Position numbers and translations under genes: made by a program. Positions 27,901-35,039 of a stretch of 64,000 nt of DNA are shown one piece after another. Under the pieces are notes generated by a model. The model ran no database searches. It saw only the letters and a list, made by a program, of their open reading frames with translations, and was not told the DNA's origin. This stretch comes from CAYNWT01 sp964485095 (lineage in GTDB: Bacteria; Planctomycetota; Planctomycetia; Planctomycetales; Planctomycetaceae): NCBI GenBank assembly GCA_964485095.1, contig CAZAIB010000015.1, positions 1 to 64,000 of the forward strand, written 5' to 3'. How positions within the stretch are numbered: the first letter of the stretch is position 1; every line of letters begins with the position of its first letter.

Positions 27901-28782
27901 CCGGAACAGTCGCTGGCTGAACTGAGTGACTACATCGACTGGTCGCCATTCTTTGCGACCTGGGAACTGCATGGCAAGTACCCGCGGATCCTGGAAGACG
28001 ATGTCGTCGGCGAAGAAGCAAAGAAGCTGTTCGTCGATGCCAACGCGATGCTGGACCGAGTCATCAACGAAGAACTGTTTACCGCGAAAGCTGTTTACGG
28101 ATTCTGGCCAGCAGCCAGCGACGGCGACGACATCATCGTGTTCACCGACGAATCGCGAGAGACTGAGTTCAAACGGTTCCCCATGCTTCGGCAGCAGTGG
28201 GAACGCAAGGGACAAAAGGACTTCCGCTGTCTCTCAGACTACGTGGCTCCAATCGATTCTGGCCGCAAGGACTACATCGGAGCCTTTGCGGTCACCACCG
28301 GCCACGGCTGCGACGAACTCGCCGCGCAGTACGAGAAAGATCACGACGACTACAACAGCATCATGGCCAAGGCGATTGCCGACCGACTGGCTGAAGCCTA
28401 CGCCGAAATGCTGCACCAGAAGGCTCGAACCGAGTGGAAGTATGGAGCCACAGAAGACCTTTCCAATGCCGACTTGATTGCAGAAAAGTATCGTGGCATC
28501 CGGCCAGCGTTCGGTTACCCGGCATGTCCGGATCACACTCCCAAAGCGACACTGTGGGAGCTGCTTGATGCCGAAACAGCTACGGGAATGACACTCACAT
28601 CCAGCTTCGCCATGTGGCCGGCTGCATCGGTGAGCGGCCTGTACTTCGGCCACCCGGAAGCCCGCTACTTCAGCGTCGATCGCGTCACGCGGGATCAGGT
28701 TGAAAGCTACGCCAAGCGTTGTGGTCAGACGATGGACTACATGCACCGCTGGCTGGCTCCGAACCTTGGCTACGATCCTTGA
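25000..28782 (+). CDS. metH: Cobalamin-dependent methionine synthase
   Basis: MetH transfers the methyl group of 5-methyltetrahydrofolate to homocysteine via methylcobalamin. The 1260-residue reading from ATG 25000 covers all four modules. The homocysteine domain has DGSMGALIM, FNCGLGP and the zinc ligands GGCCGTTPEFI. The pterin-binding domain has NFMNVGERTNVTGSRRFARLI and VNMDEGLLDG. The cobalamin domain has DVHDIGKNIVAVVLRCNNFKVIDLGVMVP, with the axial His of DxHxxG. The reactivation domain has ATTGHGCDEL and RPAFGYPACPDH, an AdoMet-site motif. The frame is open up to 24862, but the extra 46 residues have no family counterpart. E. coli MetH has 1227 residues, so this is complete. Confidence 0.96.
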   Translation: MSQTQLLHELLEERILIIDGSMGALIMSDNPTEEGYRGERFKDHHIDVRNATDLLVLTQPDLIGGIHRQYLEAGADIIETDTFNASIIGMREFELSHLVHEINKTGAELARAAADEYTKKNSKKPRFVAGSIGPTNVTLAYNADEKGVRKVSFDEMVESYAEQVRGLMDGGVDLLLPETSFDTLNMKSCLFAISQVFEERGTELPVMVSGTIFQGGATLQGQTVEAFYSALEHFPSLSIGFNCGLGPLQMKPYLNTLSDMATRYVTCYPNAGMPDGMGGFDNTADEFTEIAYGMAKAGMMNIVGGCCGTTPEFISKTAEAVKDLPPRKIPQGNGWSTYSGFDQVALRPESNFMNVGERTNVTGSRRFARLIREEKYDEALSVAANQVEGGAQVIDVNMDEGLLDGPRCMEKFLWLLHDDNVRVPIMIDSSDWDVIEAGLKCVHGKGIVNSISMKEGEEKFLEQARLIRRYGASAIVMAFDETGQAVDCEDKVRICKRAYKLLTEEVGFPPTDIIFDPNILTVGTGMEEHANYAVEFIEAVRRIKAECPGAKTSGGVSNISFSFRGNNVVREAMNAAFLYHAIEAGLDMGIVNPTQLEVYDEIDKELLEHVEDVLLNRRPDATERLIDFAETVKQKAAGGDQKAEEWRGESIEKRLQHALLKGITTHIEEDTEEARGKYGRPLDIIQGPLMDGMAVVGELFGAGKMFLPQVVKSARVMKKAVAWLEPFMEAEKLAGEDANLFVHQANGKPTGLFLGTREEAVAIVESNEGVDTADAEESNRGTFLIATVKGDVHDIGKNIVAVVLRCNNFKVIDLGVMVPCETILEEAIKHNADIIGLSGLITPSLEEMIVVAREMQDQGFKVPLLVGGATTSSKHTSVKIAQKYDQPVIHVGDASLSVPVVEALLDKDKKDKFDTDNRAKQEKERKQFAERQEKKLATYKHAFENRFATDWNSVEINEPAFLGTRTIPEQSLAELSDYIDWSPFFATWELHGKYPRILEDDVVGEEAKKLFVDANAMLDRVINEELFTAKAVYGFWPAASDGDDIIVFTDESRETEFKRFPMLRQQWERKGQKDFRCLSDYVAPIDSGRKDYIGAFAVTTGHGCDELAAQYEKDHDDYNSIMAKAIADRLAEAYAEMLHQKARTEWKYGATEDLSNADLIAEKYRGIRPAFGYPACPDHTPKATLWELLDAETATGMTLTSSFAMWPAASVSGLYFGHPEARYFSVDRVTRDQVESYAKRCGQTMDYMHRWLAPNLGYDP

Positions 28783-28857
28783 TAGAATGTTGTTTCGTGG
28801 GTTTCGTGCACCAGACTCATGAGCCGTTGGCGATAGCCTAATGCACGAGGTTCCTGT

Positions 28858-28986
28858 ACTTGGGGCCTCCGAGCCCCAAGCACCGGCGACTCTCCAACTC
28901 CAACAAGCTCGCGCTCAGCACTCAATCTCGATCCTCGCCTGCGAGCAATCCACATCAACTCACCTTGGGGCTCGGAGGCCCCAAGT
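28858..28986. repeat. Perfect 23-bp inverted repeat pair with internal palindromes
   Basis: The arms at 28858-28880 (ACTTGGGGCCTCCGAGCCCC followed by AAG) and 28964-28986 are exact reverse complements separated by 83 bp. Each arm is also a stem-loop (CTTGGGGC/GCCCCAAG, 6-base loop). It sits between metH and the next gene, both on the plus strand, and ends 33 bp before that gene. Confidence 0.85.
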
Positions 28987-29019
28987 ACGGAGCAAGAACC
29001 TGACAGGAAAGAAGCGAAC

Positions 29020-29541
29020 ATGAAGTGCCCTGTTTGCGACGCCGAACTTCGTCGAAGTGCGTACGAAGGGCTTCCCGTGTTCTGTTGCGATTCGTGTCAT
29101 GGATACCTGGTTCAGACCAACCGCGTGGCAAACATCAAACGCCGCCGCGAAAAGGACGACGCTGAATTGGCTGAGGAAGCTCAGGCGGCAGGGGCAGACA
29201 GCAAGAACCAGTTGGCGTGTCCGCGTTGTCGTCGGTCAATGACCAAGGAGATCGCCCAGGGCGAGAATGTCTTCCAAATCGACAAGTGTCAGACGTGCGA
29301 TGTCGTGTGGTTCGACCCCGGAGAACTCGCTCGCCTGCAGCAAAACTACCAGGCTACCCCACGCGCGGCCGAAGCACTTCGGTTCCAGCAGCGACACCAA
29401 AACATGACGGCTGAGGAAAAAGCTGAGTTTGAAGAAGACCTGGCAGACCTCCCGCCGGGCGACGCATCGCTGCTATCTGCGTTCGGCCACGGACTAGCCG
29501 AAAGCTGGAACCGATTCTGGCGAGACAGATCCCGCTATTGA
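29020..29541 (+). CDS. zf-TFIIB-like zinc-ribbon protein
   Basis: The 173-residue protein carries two treble-cysteine zinc ribbons. The first is CPVCDAELRRSAYEGLPVFCCDSCHGYL (residues 3-32). The second is CPRCRRSMTKEIAQGENVFQIDKCQTCDVVWFDPGELARLQ (about 67-106), with the CxxC...CxxCxxxWxDxGEL signature of the zf-TFIIB family. The linker is charged helix. The C-terminus is acidic (AEEKAEFEEDLADLPPGD) then SAFGHGLAESWNRFWRDRSRY. Cytosolic, function unknown; such proteins are presumed nucleic-acid or protein binders. Confidence 0.87.
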   Translation: MKCPVCDAELRRSAYEGLPVFCCDSCHGYLVQTNRVANIKRRREKDDAELAEEAQAAGADSKNQLACPRCRRSMTKEIAQGENVFQIDKCQTCDVVWFDPGELARLQQNYQATPRAAEALRFQQRHQNMTAEEKAEFEEDLADLPPGDASLLSAFGHGLAESWNRFWRDRSRY

Positions 29542-29575
29542 GCGATCGCCCTTTGAGCAGTCATGCCGGTTCCTT

Positions 29576-30115
29576 CTACTCGAAGATTGAGCCAACCATT
29601 AATTCGAAGCCCGGCAGCATGTCGCTCGAGAGTTCTTTAACGGACGTACTCACCATCCCCGTGTCAGCCAGCGTACAGATAGACGCCGTCTTCCTTCGTG
29701 GATCAACCAGCCAGACAGCATGACAACCGGCGTTCAACCACGCCTCAGATTTCTCTTCGACAGCAGAGGCTGTGTCGTTTGGTGAGAGAACCTCAACCGC
29801 AATGTCCGGCGCGCCGGGGAAGAACTGGTCAGGGAGTTCTCCGTCCACTCGGTTCTTCTGCACGAAAGCCACGTCAGGTGCGCGGACGGTGTCTGGTTCG
29901 GTCTCAACAACGAATCCAGTTTACGCACCGAATACGTAACCAAGGCCTTCGGTCCGAACGAACGCTCCCAGTGGCCCCGCGATGTTCATCACCACCCAAC
30001 CGTGCTTACTTCCTGCTGGTGACATTAATCGCAACTCCCCGCGTACCAATTCCCATGGTCCGTCGGGAGGGTTTGCAAACAACTCGCCGGCGGTATGTTC
30101 GGCTGTTGTGAACAT
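29576..30115 (-). pseudogene. Uma2-family (PD-(D/E)xK-like) protein gene with an internal stop
   Basis: Reading from ATG 30115 gives MFTTAEHTAGELFANPPDGPWELVRGELRLMSPAG...GYVFGA, a TAA at 29923-29921, then in the same frame TGFVVETEPDTVRAPDVAFVQKNRV...PDIAVEVLSPNDTASAVEEKSEAWLNAGCHAVWLVDPRRKTASICT. Together this is a full Uma2/DUF820 protein of about 179 codons, with the putative nuclease core D-V-A-F / A-V-E-V-L / VWLVDP. The homologous position is normally Glu (VFGAETGF), so GAA to TAA is the simplest change. Either a recent pseudogene or a base-calling error. A copy of the 66-bp repeat, carrying AGGAG 5 bases before the ATG, forms its leader. Confidence 0.8.
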
Positions 30116-30117
30116 GC

Positions 30118-30183
30118 TGTCTCCTGTGCTCTGGCTCAATGATGTCCCACAGCCACAATCGAAACTACGGCTTTACTGACGAC
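30118..30183 (-). repeat. 66-bp direct repeat, copy A
   Basis: Positions 30118-30183 and 32504-32569 are identical except for two bases. On the minus strand the element ends in CAGAGCACAGGAGACA, so in this copy it supplies the AGGAG ribosome-binding site of the Uma2-family gene. It contains an AGCC/GGCT stem around GTAGTTTCGATTGT. Confidence 0.85.
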
Positions 30184-30217
30184 CCCCGCGGCCCGGTTCA
30201 CCAGTTGCTCGCGTGGA

Positions 30218-32473
30218 TTACTTTGCCAGCAGCTTCCGCAGTAACGACCAGGCCGCGCGTTGCACATCAGTGCTCTCACACTGAATCATTACCTGTCTGC
30301 GTAAGCGGATGTCATTCGGATCCAGCACGGAAGCCGCGTGAAGCGCCGCTTTCCGGTCTGATCCCAGCGCCGCACGAAAGCCAGTCCTGATGATGGCCTT
30401 GGATTTGTAATCGGTCGGGTCAACGGCCAACAGCGATTGGGCTGCTCCGATCTGCACACGTGGGTCAGGGTCCTTGAGAAAAAATCGAATCCGCTGAACC
30501 AAGGCGTCCGGTGTGTGCTTGTTCCCAGACACGGCCCAAATTATCGACAGCGGGTTCATGGGCGGATCGTCCAACAGACGTTTTATCTGCCGCTCACCAA
30601 CTGCTCGATAACGAACCTTGGAAAGCAAGAATCTTACGGCCTGCAATCGCACCCACGGTTCCGGATCACTCATTGCCAGAAGCTGGACTTCTTTGCACAG
30701 TTGTTCCGATGGCTGGGCCTGGTCCCGCAAGTTTGCAATGGCGTTGACCCGAACGAACTGCTCCTTGTTGCTAAGAAATTTCAGGATGATCGGCGTTGCT
30801 TCATCACCCGTGAGACTATGAACCGCACACGTCAGGTGCTTGAGTTCCTCTGGCTTCGCAGACTTGCATGCTTCCAGCAACTTGTTGCTGATCTGTTTTG
30901 GCAAGTCCGGATACTTTCTCAGCGTGTCTCCCGCGAACTGGGCGACGGTCTGGTCGTTGTTTCGTAGCTGTTCAACGACTCGTGCCAGCACTGCGTGCGA
31001 AAGCGAGCTGTGTTCCGAGAGTGCCAACATACTCAATTGACGAACTGTTTGGTCGTCATGTTCCGATAGCTCTACCAGTTTAAGCGATTCAGCTTCCGGA
31101 AGTTTGCCAAGACGACAGAGCACCAACGCGATGTAGGCCCTTGACTGTTCGCTGACGCGGTCAAAGCGTTCCAACAGCCCGGATGTGAATTCATCTGATG
31201 GCGTGGGCATCTCTTCAATCGCATTGCAAATGGCTTGTTGCCGTTCTAAATCTGCTTTGTCAAAGAACTCGAAGACGGCCTCCGACTGGTCCCCGGCGAT
31301 CCTTGCCAGGCAAACTTCTGCTGCCGCCTGGACTGATTTCTCTTTGGACCCGGTGAGCCTGAGAACCTCGTCAAGTGCCTCGGTCGCGGCGGCTGAACCA
31401 AGGTGGCCCACACAACCAAGCAGGACAACTGTGTTTCGTGGCTTGTTGCCTTCCAGTTGATCCGCCAGCAACTTCAGCCCTGAAGCATCACCGAGTCGAG
31501 TCAGTCCACATGCGGCGCGGACTCTGTGATCTTCTTGTTCTGTGTCGAGGATCGAGCGGAGAACCTTGATGGCCCCCTTGTGATCAACGGCTGTTCGGCT
31601 GAGGGCATCGATAGCCAATAGTCGCAGATTATCTGACGTGCACGAGTACTCGATCTTTCGCAAAGCGTTCTCGATTTGCGCTTGGTCTGCATCCGGTTCG
31701 AGCGGGGCTGGCGGATCATTGATGTACTCCAGCAACGTGGCGTCAGTTTCTTTGGTTCCGAACGCGAGCTGCCCGAGTGCCCGAACCGCGCAACGTTGGC
31801 CTCCGGTGCCTGCTACAACAATTCGAGCAAGCTCTGCCCGTGAACCTTCCGGCAGGATCGACGTGTCTATTTCGGTATCTGTTTTGGCTTTAATACGGTC
31901 GGACATCAACCACGCTCGAACGCCGTTTGGGATGTCGTTGAGTTGAAAGAACGCCGACGCGGCCGATTCGCAAATGTGGGCAGCCGTATCACGGTGCTCC
32001 TGAGCCTGACGATTTTCAACAATGCGATCCAGGTGCTCGATGATCTCGGCATCGAAACGCTTTCGAATGTCGTTGGCCGCGCGTTCCGCGCTGAATCGAT
32101 CCAGTTGCTGCAATGATTCAATGATCATCGTTTGAGTGATGAAGTCCGTCTCATTACTCAACCGCTTGCTGAGCGCGCGAAGAGCAGGGATTCGGCTTGG
32201 TTGCGGTACGCGGCCCAGCACTGTCGCCGCGATTTTTCTAACATAGGCCTTATCGTGATCAAGGGCACTAAGAAGGGCATCAATGTCCCACGATTCGTCG
32301 ATGCGAATTCGTAGGAGCGACCAGAGAGCAATCGTGCTTCGATTACGGTCGCCGGAGTCTTTCAAATCCTCAAAGAGTTCCGGTAGACGATTGGGTCTCG
32401 GTGTTTCCTGCGCGAATGTTGTGCTGACGCAACACAGGAGAATAAACAGTGACACCGTTTTTATGTTGGTCAT
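30218..32473 (-). CDS. Secreted HEAT-repeat protein
   Basis: The 751-residue product starts with a signal peptide (MTNIKTVSLFILLCCVSTTFAQE). The rest is nearly all alpha-helical HEAT/armadillo-like repeats of about 35 residues, e.g. DIDALLSALDHDKAYVRKIAATVLGRV, HRVRAACGLTRLGDASGLKLLADQL, AAATEALDEVLRLTGSKEKSVQAAAEVCLARIAG and DPEPWVRLQAVRFLLSKVRY. No cytochrome or catalytic motif is attached, unlike many planctomycete HEAT proteins. It is likely a periplasmic protein-interaction scaffold. GGAAG precedes the ATG by 6 bases. Copy B of the 66-bp repeat lies 31 bases upstream of the start. Confidence 0.85.
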   Translation of the reverse strand: MTNIKTVSLFILLCCVSTTFAQETPRPNRLPELFEDLKDSGDRNRSTIALWSLLRIRIDESWDIDALLSALDHDKAYVRKIAATVLGRVPQPSRIPALRALSKRLSNETDFITQTMIIESLQQLDRFSAERAANDIRKRFDAEIIEHLDRIVENRQAQEHRDTAAHICESAASAFFQLNDIPNGVRAWLMSDRIKAKTDTEIDTSILPEGSRAELARIVVAGTGGQRCAVRALGQLAFGTKETDATLLEYINDPPAPLEPDADQAQIENALRKIEYSCTSDNLRLLAIDALSRTAVDHKGAIKVLRSILDTEQEDHRVRAACGLTRLGDASGLKLLADQLEGNKPRNTVVLLGCVGHLGSAAATEALDEVLRLTGSKEKSVQAAAEVCLARIAGDQSEAVFEFFDKADLERQQAICNAIEEMPTPSDEFTSGLLERFDRVSEQSRAYIALVLCRLGKLPEAESLKLVELSEHDDQTVRQLSMLALSEHSSLSHAVLARVVEQLRNNDQTVAQFAGDTLRKYPDLPKQISNKLLEACKSAKPEELKHLTCAVHSLTGDEATPIILKFLSNKEQFVRVNAIANLRDQAQPSEQLCKEVQLLAMSDPEPWVRLQAVRFLLSKVRYRAVGERQIKRLLDDPPMNPLSIIWAVSGNKHTPDALVQRIRFFLKDPDPRVQIGAAQSLLAVDPTDYKSKAIIRTGFRAALGSDRKAALHAASVLDPNDIRLRRQVMIQCESTDVQRAAWSLLRKLLAK

Positions 32474-32503
32474 GATGGCTTCCGTGTGAAGCGGCTCCCC
32501 GAT

Positions 32504-32569
32504 TGTCTCCTGTGCTCTGGCTTAATGATATCCCACAGCCACAATCGAAACTACGGCTTTACTGACGAC
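32504..32569 (-). repeat. 66-bp direct repeat, copy B
   Basis: Second copy of the element at 30118-30183, in the same orientation, located upstream of the HEAT-repeat gene on the minus strand. The two differences are the base pairs corresponding to 30136 and 30144 of copy A. Confidence 0.85.
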
Positions 32570-32660
32570 ACTCGCCCACAAACGTCTCAGAACATCGATG
32601 GCTGCCCCTACAATGCCCATCGGTGTCTGCTAAATTGCGTTCACGCGAAAGGAAACACGA

Positions 32661-33533
32661 ATGCGATTGGCGAAAATCAGAGTCAGCAACGGTGAAGATC
32701 ACGTTGCTGTTGTAAGCGAGAACGACGAAGTCCAGCTGCTGGATTTGTCTCAGGTCGAATCAGCAAACACGCTCACCGATATCCTTCACGCACCGGATCC
32801 GACCGGACTGGCGAAATTCCTGGTGCACCAGTCGGCTCCCGTGATGACCGCCGGCGAGGTTCAGTTTCTGGCGCCAATCGACCAACAGGAAGTTTGGGCC
32901 GCCGGAGTTACCTACAAACGCAGTCAGGTGGCTCGGATGGAAGAATCTGAAGCGGCCGCCTCGCACTACGACAAAGTCTACACCGCCGATCGCCCGGAAC
33001 TGTTTCTCAAAGCAACACCTTCGAGGGTCTCAGGACCGGACGAACCTGTCCGTGTTCGGTACGACAGCCAGTGGTCGGTTCCCGAACCAGAACTCGGACT
33101 CGTCGTCACGCCCGATGGTTCACTGTGTGGCTTCACCGTCGGCAACGACATGTCGGCTCGGGACATCGAAGGCGAGAACCCGCTGTACCTGCCCCAGGCG
33201 AAAACGTATCGCCAATGCTGTGGGCTGGGACCAACCGTGCTGCTAACCCGCGACGCCCCCGAACGATCGGGCTTTGGGATCGAACTAAAGATAGAACGCC
33301 GCGGCGAAGTGGTCTTTAACGACACCACCAGCGCGGGTGAGATGGTCCGCGAATTCACTGAACTCATCGGCTGGCTCATGCGTGAGAACGACTTCCCGAA
33401 TGGAGCCGTTCTGCTAACTGGCACTGGTCTGGTACCGCCGGACGACTTCACTTTGAAGAACGGCGACATGGTCAGTATCACGATTGACGGAATCGGGACC
33501 TTGACGAACCCCGTAGTCCAGGCGAATCCTTGA
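32661..33533 (+). CDS. Fumarylacetoacetate hydrolase (FAH) family protein
   Basis: The 290-residue protein has the FAH-family N-terminal beta domain (MRLAKIRVSNGEDHVAVVSEN) and the catalytic mixed-beta fold: QEVWAAGVTYKRSQ, PELFLKATPSRVSGPDEPVRVRYDS, WSVPEPELGLVVTPDG (acidic metal ligands E-x-E...), GFTVGNDMSARDIEGENPLYLPQAKTYRQCCGLGP. Also seen is MVREFTELIGWLMRENDFPNGAVLLTGTGLVPPDDFTLKNGD. This is closest to the 2-keto-3-deoxy-sugar-acid dehydratase / 2,4-diketo-acid hydrolase type (LGP...TGTGxVPPxxFxLxxGD). It acts in sugar-acid or aromatic catabolism, substrate unknown. panB follows 44 bp downstream, though a metabolic link is not evident. Confidence 0.9.
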   Translation: MRLAKIRVSNGEDHVAVVSENDEVQLLDLSQVESANTLTDILHAPDPTGLAKFLVHQSAPVMTAGEVQFLAPIDQQEVWAAGVTYKRSQVARMEESEAAASHYDKVYTADRPELFLKATPSRVSGPDEPVRVRYDSQWSVPEPELGLVVTPDGSLCGFTVGNDMSARDIEGENPLYLPQAKTYRQCCGLGPTVLLTRDAPERSGFGIELKIERRGEVVFNDTTSAGEMVREFTELIGWLMRENDFPNGAVLLTGTGLVPPDDFTLKNGDMVSITIDGIGTLTNPVVQANP

Positions 33534-33577
33534 TCGTGTCGCAGTCGGTGCGTTCCTACTTAGTCTGAGAGTCCAAG

Positions 33578-34384
33578 ATGGCGGAAACCAGGAAACGACG
33601 GAAGTTGACGGCTCCAAAGTTCGTCAACATGAAAGCGGATGGCAAGAAAATCGCCATGCTCACTGCCTACGACTATCCCAGCGCGAAGCTGATGGATGAT
33701 GCGGGCGTCGACAGTGTGTTGGTCGGTGATAGCCTGGGGATGGTGGTGCAGGGCAGATCGTCCACACTGCAGGTGACGCTGGATCAGATGATCTACCACG
33801 GCGAAATGGTCGCCCGAGCCGTCAAGTACGCGCTCGTCATCGTGGACATGCCGTTCATGAGTTACCACGTGAGTCCTCAACAGGCAGTCGAGAACGCGGG
33901 CCGCATCATCAAGGAAACCGGAGCCGACGCGGTCAAGCTTGAGGGCGGCGAATCCATGGTCGAAACAATCACTGCGCTGGGGCGAGCCAGCATTCCCGTG
34001 TTCGGACATATTGGAATGCAGCCACAGTCGGTCAATACCTACGGCGGTTTCAAAGTGCAGCGTGAAGAAGACCAGTTGCTGGCAGACGCCAAAGCAATCG
34101 CCGACGCCGGTGTCTTCGGAATGGTTCTGGAACTAATTCCGCGCGGCATCGCCGAAAAAGTGACTGCTGCCGTTTCAGTCCCGACTATCGGCATTGGAGC
34201 CGGCGTTGGGTGCGATGGCCAGGTTCTGGTGACGCCCGACATGCTGGGACAGTTTCAGGGGTTCCAGCCGAAGTTCGTCAAACGCTTCGCCGAACTACAC
34301 GACACCACCACCGACGCCGTCGCCAGGTACATCGCAGAAGTCAAAGAAGGAACCTACCCGGACGACGCGCACAGTCACGAGTAG
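33578..34384 (+). CDS. panB: 3-methyl-2-oxobutanoate hydroxymethyltransferase
   Basis: PanB makes ketopantoate from alpha-ketoisovalerate and 5,10-methylene-THF, the first committed step of pantothenate/CoA synthesis. The 268 residues are the family length. Motifs are IAMLTAYDYPSAKLMDDAGVDSVLVGDSLGMVVQG, YHGEMVARAV, VIVDMPFMSYH, AVKLEGGESMVETI, FGHIGMQPQSVNTYGGFKVQ, VLELIPRGIAEKVTAAVSVPTIGIGAG and CDGQVLVTPDMLG. The metal-binding Asp and Glu residues of VGDSLG, DMPF and LEGG are present. The N-terminal ~15 residues are basic. panC is not adjacent. Confidence 0.96.
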   Translation: MAETRKRRKLTAPKFVNMKADGKKIAMLTAYDYPSAKLMDDAGVDSVLVGDSLGMVVQGRSSTLQVTLDQMIYHGEMVARAVKYALVIVDMPFMSYHVSPQQAVENAGRIIKETGADAVKLEGGESMVETITALGRASIPVFGHIGMQPQSVNTYGGFKVQREEDQLLADAKAIADAGVFGMVLELIPRGIAEKVTAAVSVPTIGIGAGVGCDGQVLVTPDMLGQFQGFQPKFVKRFAELHDTTTDAVARYIAEVKEGTYPDDAHSHE

Positions 34385-34585
34385 TTGCGACAGTCTGGCA
34401 AGGGGCCAACCATCAACGTGGCCACCCGCGTGCGCGAGTTCCTCACGGCTGCACGTGCGAAAAGCCCGCATTTCGGAGCCCTTTTCAGCAGAAGTCGGTT
34501 CTCTCGGTAAGGAATTCTGTAACGGAATCGTCGAACCAGCGTTGGTGAGAGGGAATCAAGCCAGTCCCAAACAAAGGGCGTTCCG

Positions 34586-34747
34586 ATGGATCAACTCAAC
34601 AAACAAATATCGGCGTTGGAAACACCACGCGAAGTCGCTTCTGCACAAAGCGAGCTGGACCAATTCGCCGAGCGTCTGAACCTGTTCTTCTCCGACCTCA
34701 TCTCATCACCCACGCTAACCGAACGGCTGGTTAGTGCAGCGAGCTGA
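34586..34747 (+). CDS. Possible small protein (53 aa)
   Basis: A 53-codon ORF runs from ATG 34586 to TGA 34747: MDQLNKQISALETPREVASA, then amphipathic helix with QSELDQFAERLNLFFSDLISS and LTERLVSAAS. AAAGGG lies 9 bases upstream of the ATG. Helical, acidic and without signal peptide. No family was recognised, and coding status is uncertain because the ORF is short. Confidence 0.35.
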   Translation: MDQLNKQISALETPREVASAQSELDQFAERLNLFFSDLISSPTLTERLVSAAS

Positions 34748-34907
34748 GAACCACTCCGACCCGCTGCGTTGAGCTCCCAGTCATGCCCGCCGACGCCATT
34801 GAGGCAGACGCATTGAGATTCTTCCCGCATTCTTTGCCGGATTTGTGCGTTTCGCCCGGCAATCTCGGGTTGCGGCCATTTTCGCAAGTGGCGTATCCTT
34901 CGGAAGG

Positions 34908-34989
34908 TCAGGCCTCTCAAGCCTGATCTCCTACCTCCAATGCCAATGGTTTTGTTCGTCCTGAACAAACGTGGAAGCGGTTCCCGCTT
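34908..34989 (+). promoter_or_regulatory. Three consecutive hairpins in the TPR-lipoprotein leader
   Basis: Perfect stems TCAGGC/GCCTGA (34908-34926), TTTGTTC/GAACAAA (34951-34969) and AAGCGG/CCGCTT (34975-34989) lie in series 50-130 bases before the lipoprotein start. None has a T-tract, so they are not simple terminators. They may form a structured 5' untranslated region. Confidence 0.35.
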
Positions 34990-35039
34990 TCTGGCAACCC
35001 AATCTCTCACAACTCACTTATTCGCTGGAGCATCGTGCC

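Noticed and set aside
30139..32695. Short plus-strand ORFs starting with the SHSHNRNYGFTDD peptide at both 66-bp repeat copies
   Set aside because: They read out the repeat itself and then diverge into unrelated sequence. More likely a repeat artefact than a peptide gene, though the conserved peptide is noted.
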